A program made the position numbers and the translations under genes. The notes under the pieces were generated by a model. It was not told the origin of the DNA, ran no database searches, and was given only the letters and a program-made list of their open reading frames with translations. A stretch of DNA of 64,000 bases from Pseudomonas sp. QS1027 (lineage in GTDB: Bacteria; Pseudomonadota; Gammaproteobacteria; Pseudomonadales; Pseudomonadaceae). The stretch is taken from NCBI RefSeq assembly GCF_002814235.1, contig NZ_PHSU01000043.1, forward strand, positions 32,713 to 96,712, given 5' to 3'. Below, one piece after another: positions 26,616-36,300 of the stretch (positions are counted from its first letter, which is position 1; every line of letters starts with the position of its first letter).

Positions 26616-27056
26616 TCAGGATTCGGCGGGTGTCGGGTGTTCTTCGATCCAGCTTTGCAGCAGCAGCTTGGCGGCGATGGCGTCCACCGGGTTGTCGCGA
26701 TAGGTGCCTTTCTGGCCGCCACGGGCCATGCGTTCACCCTTGGCTTCAAAGGTGGTCAGGCGTTCGTCCTGGGTGAAGAACGGCACGTTGTAGCGACCGT
26801 TGAGCCGGCGGGCGAATTTCTCCGCCCGGGCGCACATGTCACTGGGGGTGCCGTCCATGTTCAGCGGCAGGCCCACCACCACGGCGTCGGGTTTCCACTC
26901 CTTGATCAGGGCTTCGACCTGGTTCCAGTCGGGAATCCCGTTCTGCGCCTTGAGGGTGCACAGCTCGCGGGCCTGGCCGGTGATCATCTGGCCGACGGCG
27001 ACGCCGATCTGTTTGGTGCCGTAGTCGAAACCCAGCAGCAGGCGGATAGCGGCCAT
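26616..27056 (-). CDS. ruvX: RuvX/YqgF family RNase H-fold nuclease (pre-16S rRNA nuclease)
   Basis: A 146-residue RNase H-fold protein. The first catalytic aspartate is in LLGFDYGTKQIGVAVG, a second acidic segment is VVGLPLNMDG, and FFTQDERLTTFEA plus DAIAAKLLLQSWIE complete the site. YqgF trims the 5' end of pre-16S rRNA in E. coli; the Holliday junction resolvase name is older. It shares one base with the algH stop (TGATG), the usual algH-ruvX coupling. Confidence 0.94.
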   Translation of the reverse strand: MAAIRLLLGFDYGTKQIGVAVGQMITGQARELCTLKAQNGIPDWNQVEALIKEWKPDAVVVGLPLNMDGTPSDMCARAEKFARRLNGRYNVPFFTQDERLTTFEAKGERMARGGQKGTYRDNPVDAIAAKLLLQSWIEEHPTPAES

Positions 27057-27625
27057 CAGGCGTGGCCCGCCTGGCTGGTGAGCAGGCTGAGGTTGATCCC
27101 CAGGTGCGCGGCGGCGGCGGCCAGACGGGCGTCGCTGTCGGTCTCGAAGAGGATGTCCGCGGAGAACGGGCAGGTCAGCCAGGCGTTGTCGGCCAGCTCC
27201 GCTTCCAGTTGCCCGGCTTCCCAGCCGGCATAACCCAGGGCGATCAGGCTGCGCGGCGGGCCTTCACCGTCGGCGATGGCGAACAGCACGTCCTGGGACG
27301 TGGACAGCGCCAGGCCTTCCAGTTCGACGGTGGCCTGGTAGGTCTGGCCGATGGGGTGCAGGACAAAACCGCGGTCGGTCTGCACCGGACCGCCGGTATA
27401 GATCGGCACATGCTGGCAGAGGGTCGGCGGCTCGATATCCGGGCGCAGTTGCTCGAGGATATCGGCCAGGCTCAGCGCTTGCGGGCGGTTGATCACCAGC
27501 CCCATGGCACCGTTCGCGCTGTGCTCGACGATATAGGTCACCGTCTGCGCGAAATTCGGGTCGGCCATATGCGGCATGGCGATCAGGAAATGATGCTTGA
27601 GGTACGTCGGGGCGAGGTTTTTCAT
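27056..27625 (-). CDS. algH: AlgH / YqgE family (UPF0301) protein
   Basis: A 189-residue protein starting MKNLAPTYLKHHFLIAMPHM, the family start, and carrying GAMGLVINRP, VPIYTGGPVQTDRGFVLH and ALGYAGWEAGQLEAE. It was first noted as a regulator of alginate production in P. aeruginosa, but the molecular role remains unclear. The start at 27625 is preferred to one 12 codons earlier because of family length. It is coupled to ruvX. Confidence 0.94.
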   Translation of the reverse strand: MKNLAPTYLKHHFLIAMPHMADPNFAQTVTYIVEHSANGAMGLVINRPQALSLADILEQLRPDIEPPTLCQHVPIYTGGPVQTDRGFVLHPIGQTYQATVELEGLALSTSQDVLFAIADGEGPPRSLIALGYAGWEAGQLEAELADNAWLTCPFSADILFETDSDARLAAAAAHLGINLSLLTSQAGHA

Positions 27626-27677
27626 GAGCCCTAGTGTGGCCGTGGGCGAACGACCTGACAAGCCGTGTAGACGCTAT

Positions 27678-28577
27678 TCAATTGCTGGAAAGCTTGTCGC
27701 CCCGGGCAAAACGCCAGGTACGGATGATCTCCAGGCGGTCGATATCCGACAGATCGCCGGTAAAGGGCGCGAACGGTGCCGCCAGGCGCACGATCCGCTG
27801 CGCCGCCTGGTCCAGCAGCGGTTGCCCGGAAGATTCCAGCACCAGCACTTCATACAGCGAGCCGTCGCGGTTGATCGAGACCATCAGCCGCAAATTGCCG
27901 TAGATCTGCTGGCGGCGGGCTTCTTCGGGGTAATTGAGGTTGCCGATGCGCTCGACCTTCTTGCGCCAGTCATCCTTGTACCACGCACCCTTGTCGCGCA
28001 TGGTCGAAGCCGCGCTCAAGCGATGAATCCGCGGGCGCTTGGCATACAACTGTTGTTCCTTGGCCAGTTCCGCTTCAAGGCTGGCGATGTCGCTGCTCAA
28101 CTGCGAGCTGTCGAACGTCGGTGCCTGTTGCTGGGGCGCCGCCTCGGTCTTGACCTGCTCATGCTTGATCACCGCTTTTTTCGGCTTCGGCGCCACCGTG
28201 GCGACCACCGCCTTCGGCGCCGCTTCGGTCACTTCCTGCCTGGCCGGCGGCGGCGGGGTGACCTCATTGATGCTGTTGTCCTGGAACGGCGCGACCTCGG
28301 TGGTCTTGGGAATCGCCTTTTTATCCAGGGTGCCGCTGCCCTGCTGGTTGTCCTGGGCGAGGAAATCAGCCTTTTCCGGCGGTTTCACGCTCTTGAAGGT
28401 GGACAGGGTGATTTCCAGGGTCTTGCTGATCTGCTTGGGCTCGACAAAGCTGAAGCCCACGCCGAGCAGCAGCGCCAGGTGGATCAGCGCCGCCAGGAAA
28501 AGCGTGAAGCCGAGCCGATCCGCCGGGCGTACGCCGGCGCGGGAAAGTTCGGGAGGCAGATCGGCAGGAAGCGTCAT
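27678..28577 (-). CDS. Energy transducer TonB-family protein (TonB3-like)
   Basis: A 299-residue protein with one N-terminal membrane anchor (about residues 22-45), a Pro/Lys/Ala periplasmic spacer, a short coiled-coil-like Glu/Gln segment (LEAELAKEQQLYAKR) and a C-terminal TonB domain with YPEEARRQQIYGNLRLMVSI and a terminal TWRFARGDKL. Its position between gshB and algH matches P. aeruginosa tonB3 (PA0406), reported to be needed for twitching and pilus assembly. No exbB/exbD genes adjoin it. The assignment as TonB3 rests on synteny. Confidence 0.88.
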   Translation of the reverse strand: MTLPADLPPELSRAGVRPADRLGFTLFLAALIHLALLLGVGFSFVEPKQISKTLEITLSTFKSVKPPEKADFLAQDNQQGSGTLDKKAIPKTTEVAPFQDNSINEVTPPPPARQEVTEAAPKAVVATVAPKPKKAVIKHEQVKTEAAPQQQAPTFDSSQLSSDIASLEAELAKEQQLYAKRPRIHRLSAASTMRDKGAWYKDDWRKKVERIGNLNYPEEARRQQIYGNLRLMVSINRDGSLYEVLVLESSGQPLLDQAAQRIVRLAAPFAPFTGDLSDIDRLEIIRTWRFARGDKLSSN

Positions 28578-28654
28578 GACCAGGAAACCAACATCGCACG
28601 TATCGAAAGCCCGGCATGATAACGCAATGTTGGTTTTTTCTCGGCTGTTCTACA

Positions 28655-29608
28655 TCAACGGGCTTGCAGCTTGCGCTCAATGGCATCCATCAGCAGGCCG
28701 CCGATGTCAGTGCCGAAGGCGTTGTCGATCTCGCGGATGCAGGTCGGGCTGGTGACGTTGATTTCCGTCAGGTGTTCGCCGATCACGTCCAGGCCGACGA
28801 ACAGCAGGCCTTTTTCACGCAAGGTCGGGCCGACCTGGGCGGCGATCCAGCGATCGCGATCAGTCAACGGACGGGCTTCGCCGCGACCGCCGGCCGCCAG
28901 GTTGCCACGGGTTTCACCGGCTGCCGGAATCCGCGCCAGGCAATAAGGCACCGGCTCGCCGTCGACCATCAGGATACGCTTGTCGCCGTCCTTGATCCCC
29001 GGCAGGTAGGCCTGGGCCATGATCTGCTGGCTGCCCAGGGCGGTCAGGGTCTCGAGGATCACCGACAGGTTTGGATCGCCGACGCGGTGGCGGAAGATCG
29101 AAGTACCGCCCATGCCGTCCAGCGGCTTGAGGATCACGTCGCCATGCTTGGCGGCAAATTCGCGCAACACATCGGCGCGACGGCTGACCACGGTGGCCGG
29201 CGTGCACTGCGGGAACTGGGTGGCGAAGAGCTTTTCGTTGCAGTCGCGCAGGCTCTGCGGCTTGTTGACCACCAGCACCCCGGCGCGCTCGGCCTGTTCC
29301 AGCAGGTAGGTGGAGTAGACGAACTCCATGTCGAAGGGTGGGTCCTTGCGCATCAGGATCACGTCCAGGTCGCTCAGGGCCGTGTCGGTCTCGGCTTCCA
29401 GTTCGAACCAGTGCTCGGGGTTGGCGAACACTTTCAGGGGGCGCATGCGCCCGCGCGCCACGCCGGCGTCCTGGTACAGGTCCTGCTGTTCCATGTAGAA
29501 CAGGGTCCAGCCGCGCGCCTGGGCGGCCAGCAGCATCGCCAGGGAACTGTCCTTTTTATAGGAAATGTTGGCGATGGGGTCCATGACAATCCCGAGACGA
29601 ACGCTCAT
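28655..29608 (-). CDS. gshB: Glutathione synthetase GshB
   Basis: A 317-residue ATP-grasp ligase joining gamma-glutamylcysteine and glycine. It begins LGIVMDPIANISYKKDSS and shows DPPFDMEFVYSTY, ILKPLDGMGGTSIF (ATP-grasp), RILMVDGEPVPYCLAR and FVGLDVIGEHLTEINVTSPT. It heads the minus-strand set gshB-tonB-algH-ruvX-pyrR-pyrB-pyrC' and is divergent from pilG across a 251-bp gap. Confidence 0.97.
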   Translation of the reverse strand: MSVRLGIVMDPIANISYKKDSSLAMLLAAQARGWTLFYMEQQDLYQDAGVARGRMRPLKVFANPEHWFELEAETDTALSDLDVILMRKDPPFDMEFVYSTYLLEQAERAGVLVVNKPQSLRDCNEKLFATQFPQCTPATVVSRRADVLREFAAKHGDVILKPLDGMGGTSIFRHRVGDPNLSVILETLTALGSQQIMAQAYLPGIKDGDKRILMVDGEPVPYCLARIPAAGETRGNLAAGGRGEARPLTDRDRWIAAQVGPTLREKGLLFVGLDVIGEHLTEINVTSPTCIREIDNAFGTDIGGLLMDAIERKLQAR

Positions 29609-29859
29609 GGGCTATATCCTCTATGGGCCGTGATGGCCGAAATGACTTGAAAAAGTGGCGTCAGAGTGGCGCTACACCGATTCCCGGTCAAGGAAAAACC
29701 GCCTGTCCGGGTGGGGCCGGGGGCGGTTGATAGATTGCATCTTGAGACTGTGCTAAAAAGGCTCGCATGCCGCTCGAAGCGCTTACACATCAAGGGCTTC
29801 GCGCCTGGAAAGCGCTTAAATGCAGTCAATCGAGTCGCTGTGGCGATGGTAGAGCAGAT

Positions 29860-30267
29860 ATGGAACAGCATTCCACAGCCTTGAAAGTGATGGTCATCGA
29901 CGACTCCAAGACGATTCGCCGAACCGCCGAGACGCTGTTGAAACACGTGGGTTGCGAGGTGATCACGGCCATCGACGGCTTCGATGCCCTGGCCAAGATC
30001 GCCGATCATCATCCGGGTATCATCTTCGTCGATATCATGATGCCGCGCCTGGATGGCTACCAGACCTGCGCCCTGATCAAGAACAACCGTGCGTTCAAGT
30101 CCACGCCGGTGATCATGCTGTCCTCCAAGGACGGCCTGTTCGACAAGGCCAAGGGGCGTATCGTCGGTTCCGATCAGTTTTTGACCAAGCCGTTCAGCAA
30201 GGAAGAACTGCTGGCCGCGATCAAGGCCCATGTGCCGGGGTTTGCGGCGGTAGAACAAGCACATTGA
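29860..30267 (+). CDS. pilG: Twitching motility response regulator PilG
   Basis: A 135-residue single-domain CheY-like receiver of the Chp chemosensory pathway, acting downstream of ChpA on pilus extension and on cAMP signalling in P. aeruginosa. The acidic pair is in VMVIDDSKTIRR, the phosphorylated aspartate in IIFVDIMMPRLDG (D58), and the conserved lysine in LTKPFSKEEL. The start at 29860 (MEQHSTALKV) matches PilG; an upstream in-frame ATG would add 31 unrelated residues. First gene of pilGHIJ-chpA-chpC. Confidence 0.97.
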   Translation: MEQHSTALKVMVIDDSKTIRRTAETLLKHVGCEVITAIDGFDALAKIADHHPGIIFVDIMMPRLDGYQTCALIKNNRAFKSTPVIMLSSKDGLFDKAKGRIVGSDQFLTKPFSKEELLAAIKAHVPGFAAVEQAH

Positions 30268-30312
30268 CGGTCGGCCGCCTGGCCGCCCGCCTTATAAGCA
30301 GTGGGGAACACC

Positions 30313-30678
30313 ATGGCACGTATCCTGATCGTCGATGATTCGCCGACTGAAATGTACAAACTGACCACCATGCTGGAGAAGCACGGTCATGAAGTGCTCA
30401 AGGCCGAAAACGGTGCCGACGGCGTGGCCCTGGCCCGCCAGGAAAAGCCCGACGCGGTCCTGATGGACATCGTCATGCCGGGCCTCAACGGCTTCCAGGC
30501 CACCCGGCAGTTGACCAAAGACAATGAAACCAGCCATATCCCGGTGATCATCATCACCACCAAGGACCAGGAAACCGACAAGGTCTGGGGCACGCGCCAG
30601 GGCGCTCGCGACTACCTGACCAAGCCGGTGGAAGAAGACACCCTGATCAAGACCCTGAACAGCGTCCTCGCCGGCTGA
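30313..30678 (+). CDS. pilH: Twitching motility response regulator PilH
   Basis: A 121-residue CheY-like receiver, MARILIVDDSPTEM at the N terminus, phosphorylated aspartate in VLMDIVMPGLNG (D52), lysine in LTKPVEEDTL. PilH is thought to counter PilG, favouring pilus retraction or acting as a phosphate sink. The ATG at 30313 has a GTGGGGA site ahead. It is 45 bp after pilG. Confidence 0.97.
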   Translation: MARILIVDDSPTEMYKLTTMLEKHGHEVLKAENGADGVALARQEKPDAVLMDIVMPGLNGFQATRQLTKDNETSHIPVIIITTKDQETDKVWGTRQGARDYLTKPVEEDTLIKTLNSVLAG

Positions 30679-30690
30679 CGGCACGCGCCC

Positions 30691-31242
30691 ATGAGCCCGT
30701 CGCAGACCGCCTTCCAGCTGCTGCTGGAAATCGACCAGCGCTGTCGCCTGCTGGCGGCCGACCTGCCGTCGCAACAGGCCCGCCAGGACACCTGGAGCGG
30801 TATCGGCTTTCGCCTTGGCGAGCACTGGTACGTGGCGCCGATGGGTGAAGTCGGCGAAGTCCTGCATGAGCCGCGTCATACCTTGTTGCCGGGGGTGAAA
30901 CCCTGGGTCAAGGGCGTGGCCAACCTGCGTGGGCGCCTGCTGCCGATCATGGACCTGTGTGGGTTTTTCGGCCATGAGCTGTCCGCGTTGCGCAAACAGC
31001 GGCGGGTGCTGGTGGTGGAATACAAAGACGTGTTCGCCGGCCTGATGGTGGACGAAGTGGCCGGCCTGCAACACTTTCCCCAAGGTGGCCAGCAGGGGCT
31101 TTCGGTCCCGCCGCCGGATGCGGCGGTGGCGCCCTTTGTCCAGGGCCGTTTCGAGCGTGAACGCAGTTGGTGGGTGTTCAGCCCGTTTGCCCTGGCGCAG
31201 GCACCGGGGTTTCTGGATGTAGCCTTACAGGCAGGGGCCTGA
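30691..31242 (+). CDS. pilI: CheW-like adaptor PilI
   Basis: A 183-residue CheW-domain protein that bridges the receptor PilJ to the kinase ChpA. Visible features are GIGFRLGEHWYVAPMGEVGEVL, the NLRGRLLPIMDLCGFFG segment typical of CheW, and LMVDEVAGLQHF. It starts 12 bp after pilH and ends 3 bp before pilJ. Confidence 0.96.
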   Translation: MSPSQTAFQLLLEIDQRCRLLAADLPSQQARQDTWSGIGFRLGEHWYVAPMGEVGEVLHEPRHTLLPGVKPWVKGVANLRGRLLPIMDLCGFFGHELSALRKQRRVLVVEYKDVFAGLMVDEVAGLQHFPQGGQQGLSVPPPDAAVAPFVQGRFERERSWWVFSPFALAQAPGFLDVALQAGA

Positions 31243-31245
31243 TCG

Positions 31246-33303
31246 ATGACAAACGCTAAAACCGGCAAGCCGTTGGAGGCTTCGCGCAGTCGTTCGCAGA
31301 TCATCGTGCTGTTTATCGCCCTGATCGTGTTCATCATGCTGCTGTTCGCCAACTTTGCCTACCTGAACACCCAGTCCACCTACGACAAGCAATACATCAG
31401 CCATGCCGGTGAGCTGCGGGTGCTGTCCCAGCGGATCGCCAAGAACGCCACGGAAGCCGCTTCCGGCAAGGCCGCAGCGTTCAAGCTGCTGAGTGACGCG
31501 CGCAACGATTTCGCCCAGCGCTGGGGTTACCTGAAAAAAGGCGACCCGGCCACCGGCCTGCCCGCCGCGCCGCCCGCCGTGCGCACCGAAATGCACGCGG
31601 TGCAGCAGGACTGGGAAAACCTGCTGCGCAACACCGACGCCATCCTTGCCAGCGAACAGACCGTGCTGTCGTTGCACCAGGTGGCCGCGACCCTGGCCGA
31701 AACCGTGCCGCAGTTGCAGGTCGAGTACGAAAAGGTTGTGGAGATTCTCCTGCAACGCGGTGCCCCGGCGGCCCAGGTGGCCATGGCCCAGCGCCAGTCG
31801 TTGCTGGCCGAGCGGATCCTCGGCGCGGTGAACACGGTGCTGGCCGGCGACGAAACCTCGTCCCAGGCCGCCGATGCCTTCGGTCGCGACGCCGCCCGTT
31901 TCGGCCAGGTGCTCAACGGCATGCTCCAGGGCAATGCGACCCTGAAAATCACCCAGGTCGAAGACAAGGACGCCCGCGCCCGCCTGGGGGATATCGCCGA
32001 ACTGTTCGAATTCGTCTCGGGCTCGGTGGATGAAATCCTCGAAACCTCGCCGCAGCTGTTCCAGGTCCGTGAATCGGCCGGGAATATCTTCAGCCTGTCG
32101 CAAACCCTGCTGGACGAAGCCTCGCACTTGGCCAACGGCTTTGAAAACCTCGCCGGCGAACGCTCCCTGGACACCATCGGCGGTTATGTCCTCGGCCTGC
32201 TGGCCCTGGCCTCGATCATCCTGATCGGCCTGGTGATGGTCCGCGAGACCAATCGCCAACTGCACGAAACCGCCGAGAAGAACGAACGCAACCAGCACGC
32301 GATCATGCGCCTGCTGGACGAAATCGAAGACCTGGCCGACGGCGACCTGACCGTGACCGCCTCGGTCACCGAGGACTTCACCGGGACCATTGCCGACTCC
32401 ATCAACTATTCCGTCGACCAGCTACGGGATCTGGTGGCCACCATCAACCTCACCGCCGGCCAGGTCGCCGCCGCCGTGCAGGAAACCCAGGCCACCGCCA
32501 TGCAACTGGCCGAGGCCTCCGAGCACCAGGCCCAGCAGATCTCCGAAGCGTCCACCGCCATCAGCGACATGGCCGAGTCCATCGACCAGGTCTCGGCCAA
32601 CGCCGCCGAATCGTCGGCGGTGGCCGAGCGCTCGGTGGAGATCGCCAACAAGGGCAACGAGGTGGTGCACAACACCATCCACGGCATGGACAATATTCGC
32701 GAACAGATCCAGGACACCGCCAAACGGATCAAACGCCTGGGCGAGTCGTCCCAGGAAATCGGCGATATCGTCAGCCTGATCGACGACATTGCCGACCAGA
32801 CCAACATCCTCGCCCTCAACGCGGCGATCCAGGCCTCCATGGCCGGCGATGCCGGGCGCGGTTTCGCGGTGGTGGCCGATGAGGTCCAGCGCCTGGCGGA
32901 GCGTTCGTCGGCGGCGACCCGGCAGATCGAGACCCTGGTGCGGGCGATCCAGACCGACACCAACGAGGCGGTGATCTCCATGGAGCAGACCACCACCGAA
33001 GTGGTGCGCGGTGCCCGGCTGGCCCAGGATGCCGGAGTGGCCCTGGAAGAGATCGAAGGGGTGTCGAAGACCCTGGCGGCGTTGATCCAGAGCATCTCCA
33101 ACGCGGCCCAGCAACAGACCACGTCGGCGGGACAGATCTCGCTGACCATGAACGTGATCCAGCAGATCACCACCCAGACGTCGTCCGGCTCGACCGCCAC
33201 CGCCGACAGCATCGGCAACCTGGCGAAAATGGCCAGTCAGCTGCGGCGCTCGGTCTCCGGCTTTACCCTGCCTGCTGCGCAAGATGCGCGTGAAACCCGT
33301 TAG
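31246..33303 (+). CDS. pilJ: Twitching motility methyl-accepting chemotaxis protein PilJ
   Basis: A 685-residue receptor. A first membrane segment (about residues 17-38) precedes a periplasmic part of two PilJ-type helical modules (each with an RVLSQRIAKNA-like or RQSLLAERI segment), then a second membrane segment (about 311-331), a HAMP-like linker and the MCP signalling hairpin. The hairpin tip reads IADQTNILALNAAIQASMAG (near residue 514 onward). PilJ senses pilus-related and surface signals for ChpA. The next gene is chpA, 10 bp away, with no pilK between them. Confidence 0.97.
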   Translation: MTNAKTGKPLEASRSRSQIIVLFIALIVFIMLLFANFAYLNTQSTYDKQYISHAGELRVLSQRIAKNATEAASGKAAAFKLLSDARNDFAQRWGYLKKGDPATGLPAAPPAVRTEMHAVQQDWENLLRNTDAILASEQTVLSLHQVAATLAETVPQLQVEYEKVVEILLQRGAPAAQVAMAQRQSLLAERILGAVNTVLAGDETSSQAADAFGRDAARFGQVLNGMLQGNATLKITQVEDKDARARLGDIAELFEFVSGSVDEILETSPQLFQVRESAGNIFSLSQTLLDEASHLANGFENLAGERSLDTIGGYVLGLLALASIILIGLVMVRETNRQLHETAEKNERNQHAIMRLLDEIEDLADGDLTVTASVTEDFTGTIADSINYSVDQLRDLVATINLTAGQVAAAVQETQATAMQLAEASEHQAQQISEASTAISDMAESIDQVSANAAESSAVAERSVEIANKGNEVVHNTIHGMDNIREQIQDTAKRIKRLGESSQEIGDIVSLIDDIADQTNILALNAAIQASMAGDAGRGFAVVADEVQRLAERSSAATRQIETLVRAIQTDTNEAVISMEQTTTEVVRGARLAQDAGVALEEIEGVSKTLAALIQSISNAAQQQTTSAGQISLTMNVIQQITTQTSSGSTATADSIGNLAKMASQLRRSVSGFTLPAAQDARETR

Positions 33304-33313
33304 TGGAGTCGTC

Positions 33314-36300
33314 ATGAGCGATCAGCACGACTATGTGGCCCTCGAATGGGTCAAGGGCGAAATCGCCGATACCCTGAAACAGGCGCGCCAGGCCCTGGAT
33401 GCGTTCGACGAGCCGACGCATTCGGCCCAGGACATCGCCGAATGCCTGGAATGCATTCACCAGGTCCATGGCAGCTTGCAGATGGTCGAGTTCTACGGCG
33501 CGGCCCTGCTCGCCGAGGAAACCGAAGCCCTGGCCCTGGCCGTGCAGCAAGGGCGGGTGGTGGATTTGCCGGAAGCGCTGAAATTGCTGCGCCAGGCCCT
33601 GGGGCAGATGCCGCTGTACCTGGACCGGGTCCACAGTGCCCGCCGCGACCTGCCGCTGGTGGTGCTGCCGTTGCTCAACGACCTGCGCAGCGCCCGGGGT
33701 GAAAGCCTGCTGTCGGAAACCAGCCTGTTCAGCCCGACCTTGCCGGAACTGCCGCCACTGGACGAGGCGGCCCTCGCCGAATTGACCCCGGCGGAGCTGC
33801 CGGCCTTGTTGCGCAAGCTGCGGCAGATGCTGCAAACCGCCCTGGTCGGCTTGCTGCGCGAACAGGACGACGAAACCAATCTCGGGTATATGGCCAAGGT
33901 CTTCGCCCGCCTTGAAACCCTCTGCCTGGATGCCCCGCTGGGGGCGCTCTGGCAAGTCGCCTCGGCGCTGGTCGAAGGCATGCTCGCTGGCGCCATCGCC
34001 AACAGCCCGGCCCTGCGCAGCCTGCTCAAGGACTCCGACAAGGAACTCAAGCGCCTGCTGGAGCAGGGCATTGCCGGAATCAACCAGCCGGCCCCGGAAG
34101 AATTGCTCAAAAGCCTGCTGTTCTATATCGCCAAGGCGCGGCAGCCGACGGCGCAGATGCTCGCCCTGAAAGACCGTTATGGCCTGGATGAGGCCCTGCC
34201 CGACACTGCGGTGGTCGATGAGGAGCGCGCCCGCCTGGCCGGCCCGGACCGCGACGCCATGCGTTCGGTGGTGGCGGCGTTGTGCGAAGAACTGGTGCGA
34301 TGCAAGGAGCGCCTGGACCTGTTCGTACGCGGCGACCGCCAGCACACCGATGAACTGTCGAGCCTGCTGGCGCCCCTGCGGCAGATCGCCGATACCCTGG
34401 CGGTGCTCGGTTTCGGCCAGCCGCGCAAGGTCATCATCGACCAGACGGCGGTGGTCCTCGGCCTGGTCCAGGGCCAGCGCGAGCCGAATGACGCGGTGCT
34501 GATGGACGTCGCCGGGGCCTTGCTCTACGTCGAGGCGACCCTGGCCGGGATGATCGGCACCGTGGAGCCGGAAAGCCGCGAAGAAAGCCGCCTTCCGACC
34601 ACCGACCTGACCCAGATCCACCAGTTGGTGGTCAAGGAATCGCGGATCTGCCTGCAACAGGCCAAGGACCTGATCATCGAGTACATCGATGCCGACTGGG
34701 ACCGCGAGCGCCTGTTGCCCTTGCCCGAGCTGCTGACCTCGGTCCGTGGCGCCTTGTCGATGATTCCCCTCGGCCGGGCCGCGAGCCTGCTGGAAACCTG
34801 TAGTCGTTATATCCACGACCATCTGTTGAACGGTCCGCAACCGCCGTCCTGGCAGCAACTCGACCGCCTGGCCGATGCCCTGAGCAGTATCGAGTACTAC
34901 CTCGAACGCCTCGGCGAAGACCACGAGGCACCGGGTGAGCGGGTGCTGGACATGGCCGAGGAAAGTCTCGACGCCCTGGGTTATGCGCCCGCTGAACAGG
35001 ACGTGCCGGTGCTCGAAGATGTCCTGAGCCCCAACGAAGCCCAGGTGATGCAGGACTTGCAGGCGCTGGACAACCCGCAGGTGGTGCAGTCCCTGGCCGA
35101 TGTCCTGGCCAGCCCCGTGTCCGCCCTCAACCCGCCGGCCCGCCAGGTCCCGGGCAGCCTGCTGCCGCCACCGGGCGACGAAGCTCCAGTGGACGACGAA
35201 TTACGTGAAGTCTTCCTGGAGGAATGCGCGGAAGTGCTCGATGTGCTGCGCGAATACCTGCCGCGCTGGGCGCTGAATACCGAGAGCAAATCGGCCCTGA
35301 CCGAGCTGCGTCGCGCTTTCCACACGCTCAAGGGCAGCGGCCGGATGGTCCGGGCGCTGGTGCTGGGTGAGTTGGCCTGGGCCGTGGAGAACCTGCTCAA
35401 CCGTGTACTCGAACATAGCGTCGTGGCCGACGCGCCGGTCCACCAGTTGCTCGACGATGTGCTGCAGGTGTTGCCGGAACTGGTCAGCGAGTTTGCCGGA
35501 CAGGCCCAGCGCCAGCGCGACGATGTCGACCTGTTGGCCGCCCGCGCCCATGAGCTGGCGGGTTCGGCTGCGGACGAAGCCACGCCCGGGGACGTGGGAG
35601 AGACCGACGACGAGGCCATTGACCGGCAGTTGCTGGATATTTTCCGCAACGAGGCCGAGACGCATCTGGACAGCCTCAACCACTTTCTCGAAGAGGCCAC
35701 CGAACATCTGCCGCTGGCGGCCAGCGACGAATTGCAAAGGGCGTTGCACACCCTCAAGGGCAGCGCCTATGTGGCGGGCGTGAGGCCGATCGCCGAACTG
35801 GCGGCACCGTTTTACCACCTGGTGCGCGAGTTCAAGGCTCACCTGCTGCCGCTGGACCTGGATGAGGTCGAGCTGCTGCTGGAGGCCGAGGTGCTGTTGC
35901 ATCAGGGCTTGAAACAATTGGCGGACGATCCCTTGGCACCTATCGACGGCGCCGCGGAACTGATCCGGCGAGCCGAAGCCCTGCTCGCGGCCCGGCTGGA
36001 GTCGCTGCTCAGCGTTACCAGCGGCACCAAGCGCGATCCCCAACTGATCAACAACTTCCTGGCCCAGGGCATGGATATCCTGCTGGACGCGGAGAACCTG
36101 TTGCTGCGCTGGCAGCAGCACCCCGGCGAGCGCCAGGAACTCAACGACCTGCTGGACGAACTGACCACCCTCGGCCAGGGCGCCCACAGTGCCGACCTGC
36201 ACCCGGTGGACGAACTCTGCGAAGCCTTGCTCGACCTCTATGGTGCGGTCGAAGAAAGCAGCCTGGCGGTCAGCGAGCGATTTTTCCATGAGGCGCAGAG

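Noticed and set aside
29767..29859. N-terminal extension of pilG from an upstream ATG
   Set aside because: The extra residues match nothing in PilG, and MEQHSTALKV fits the known start.
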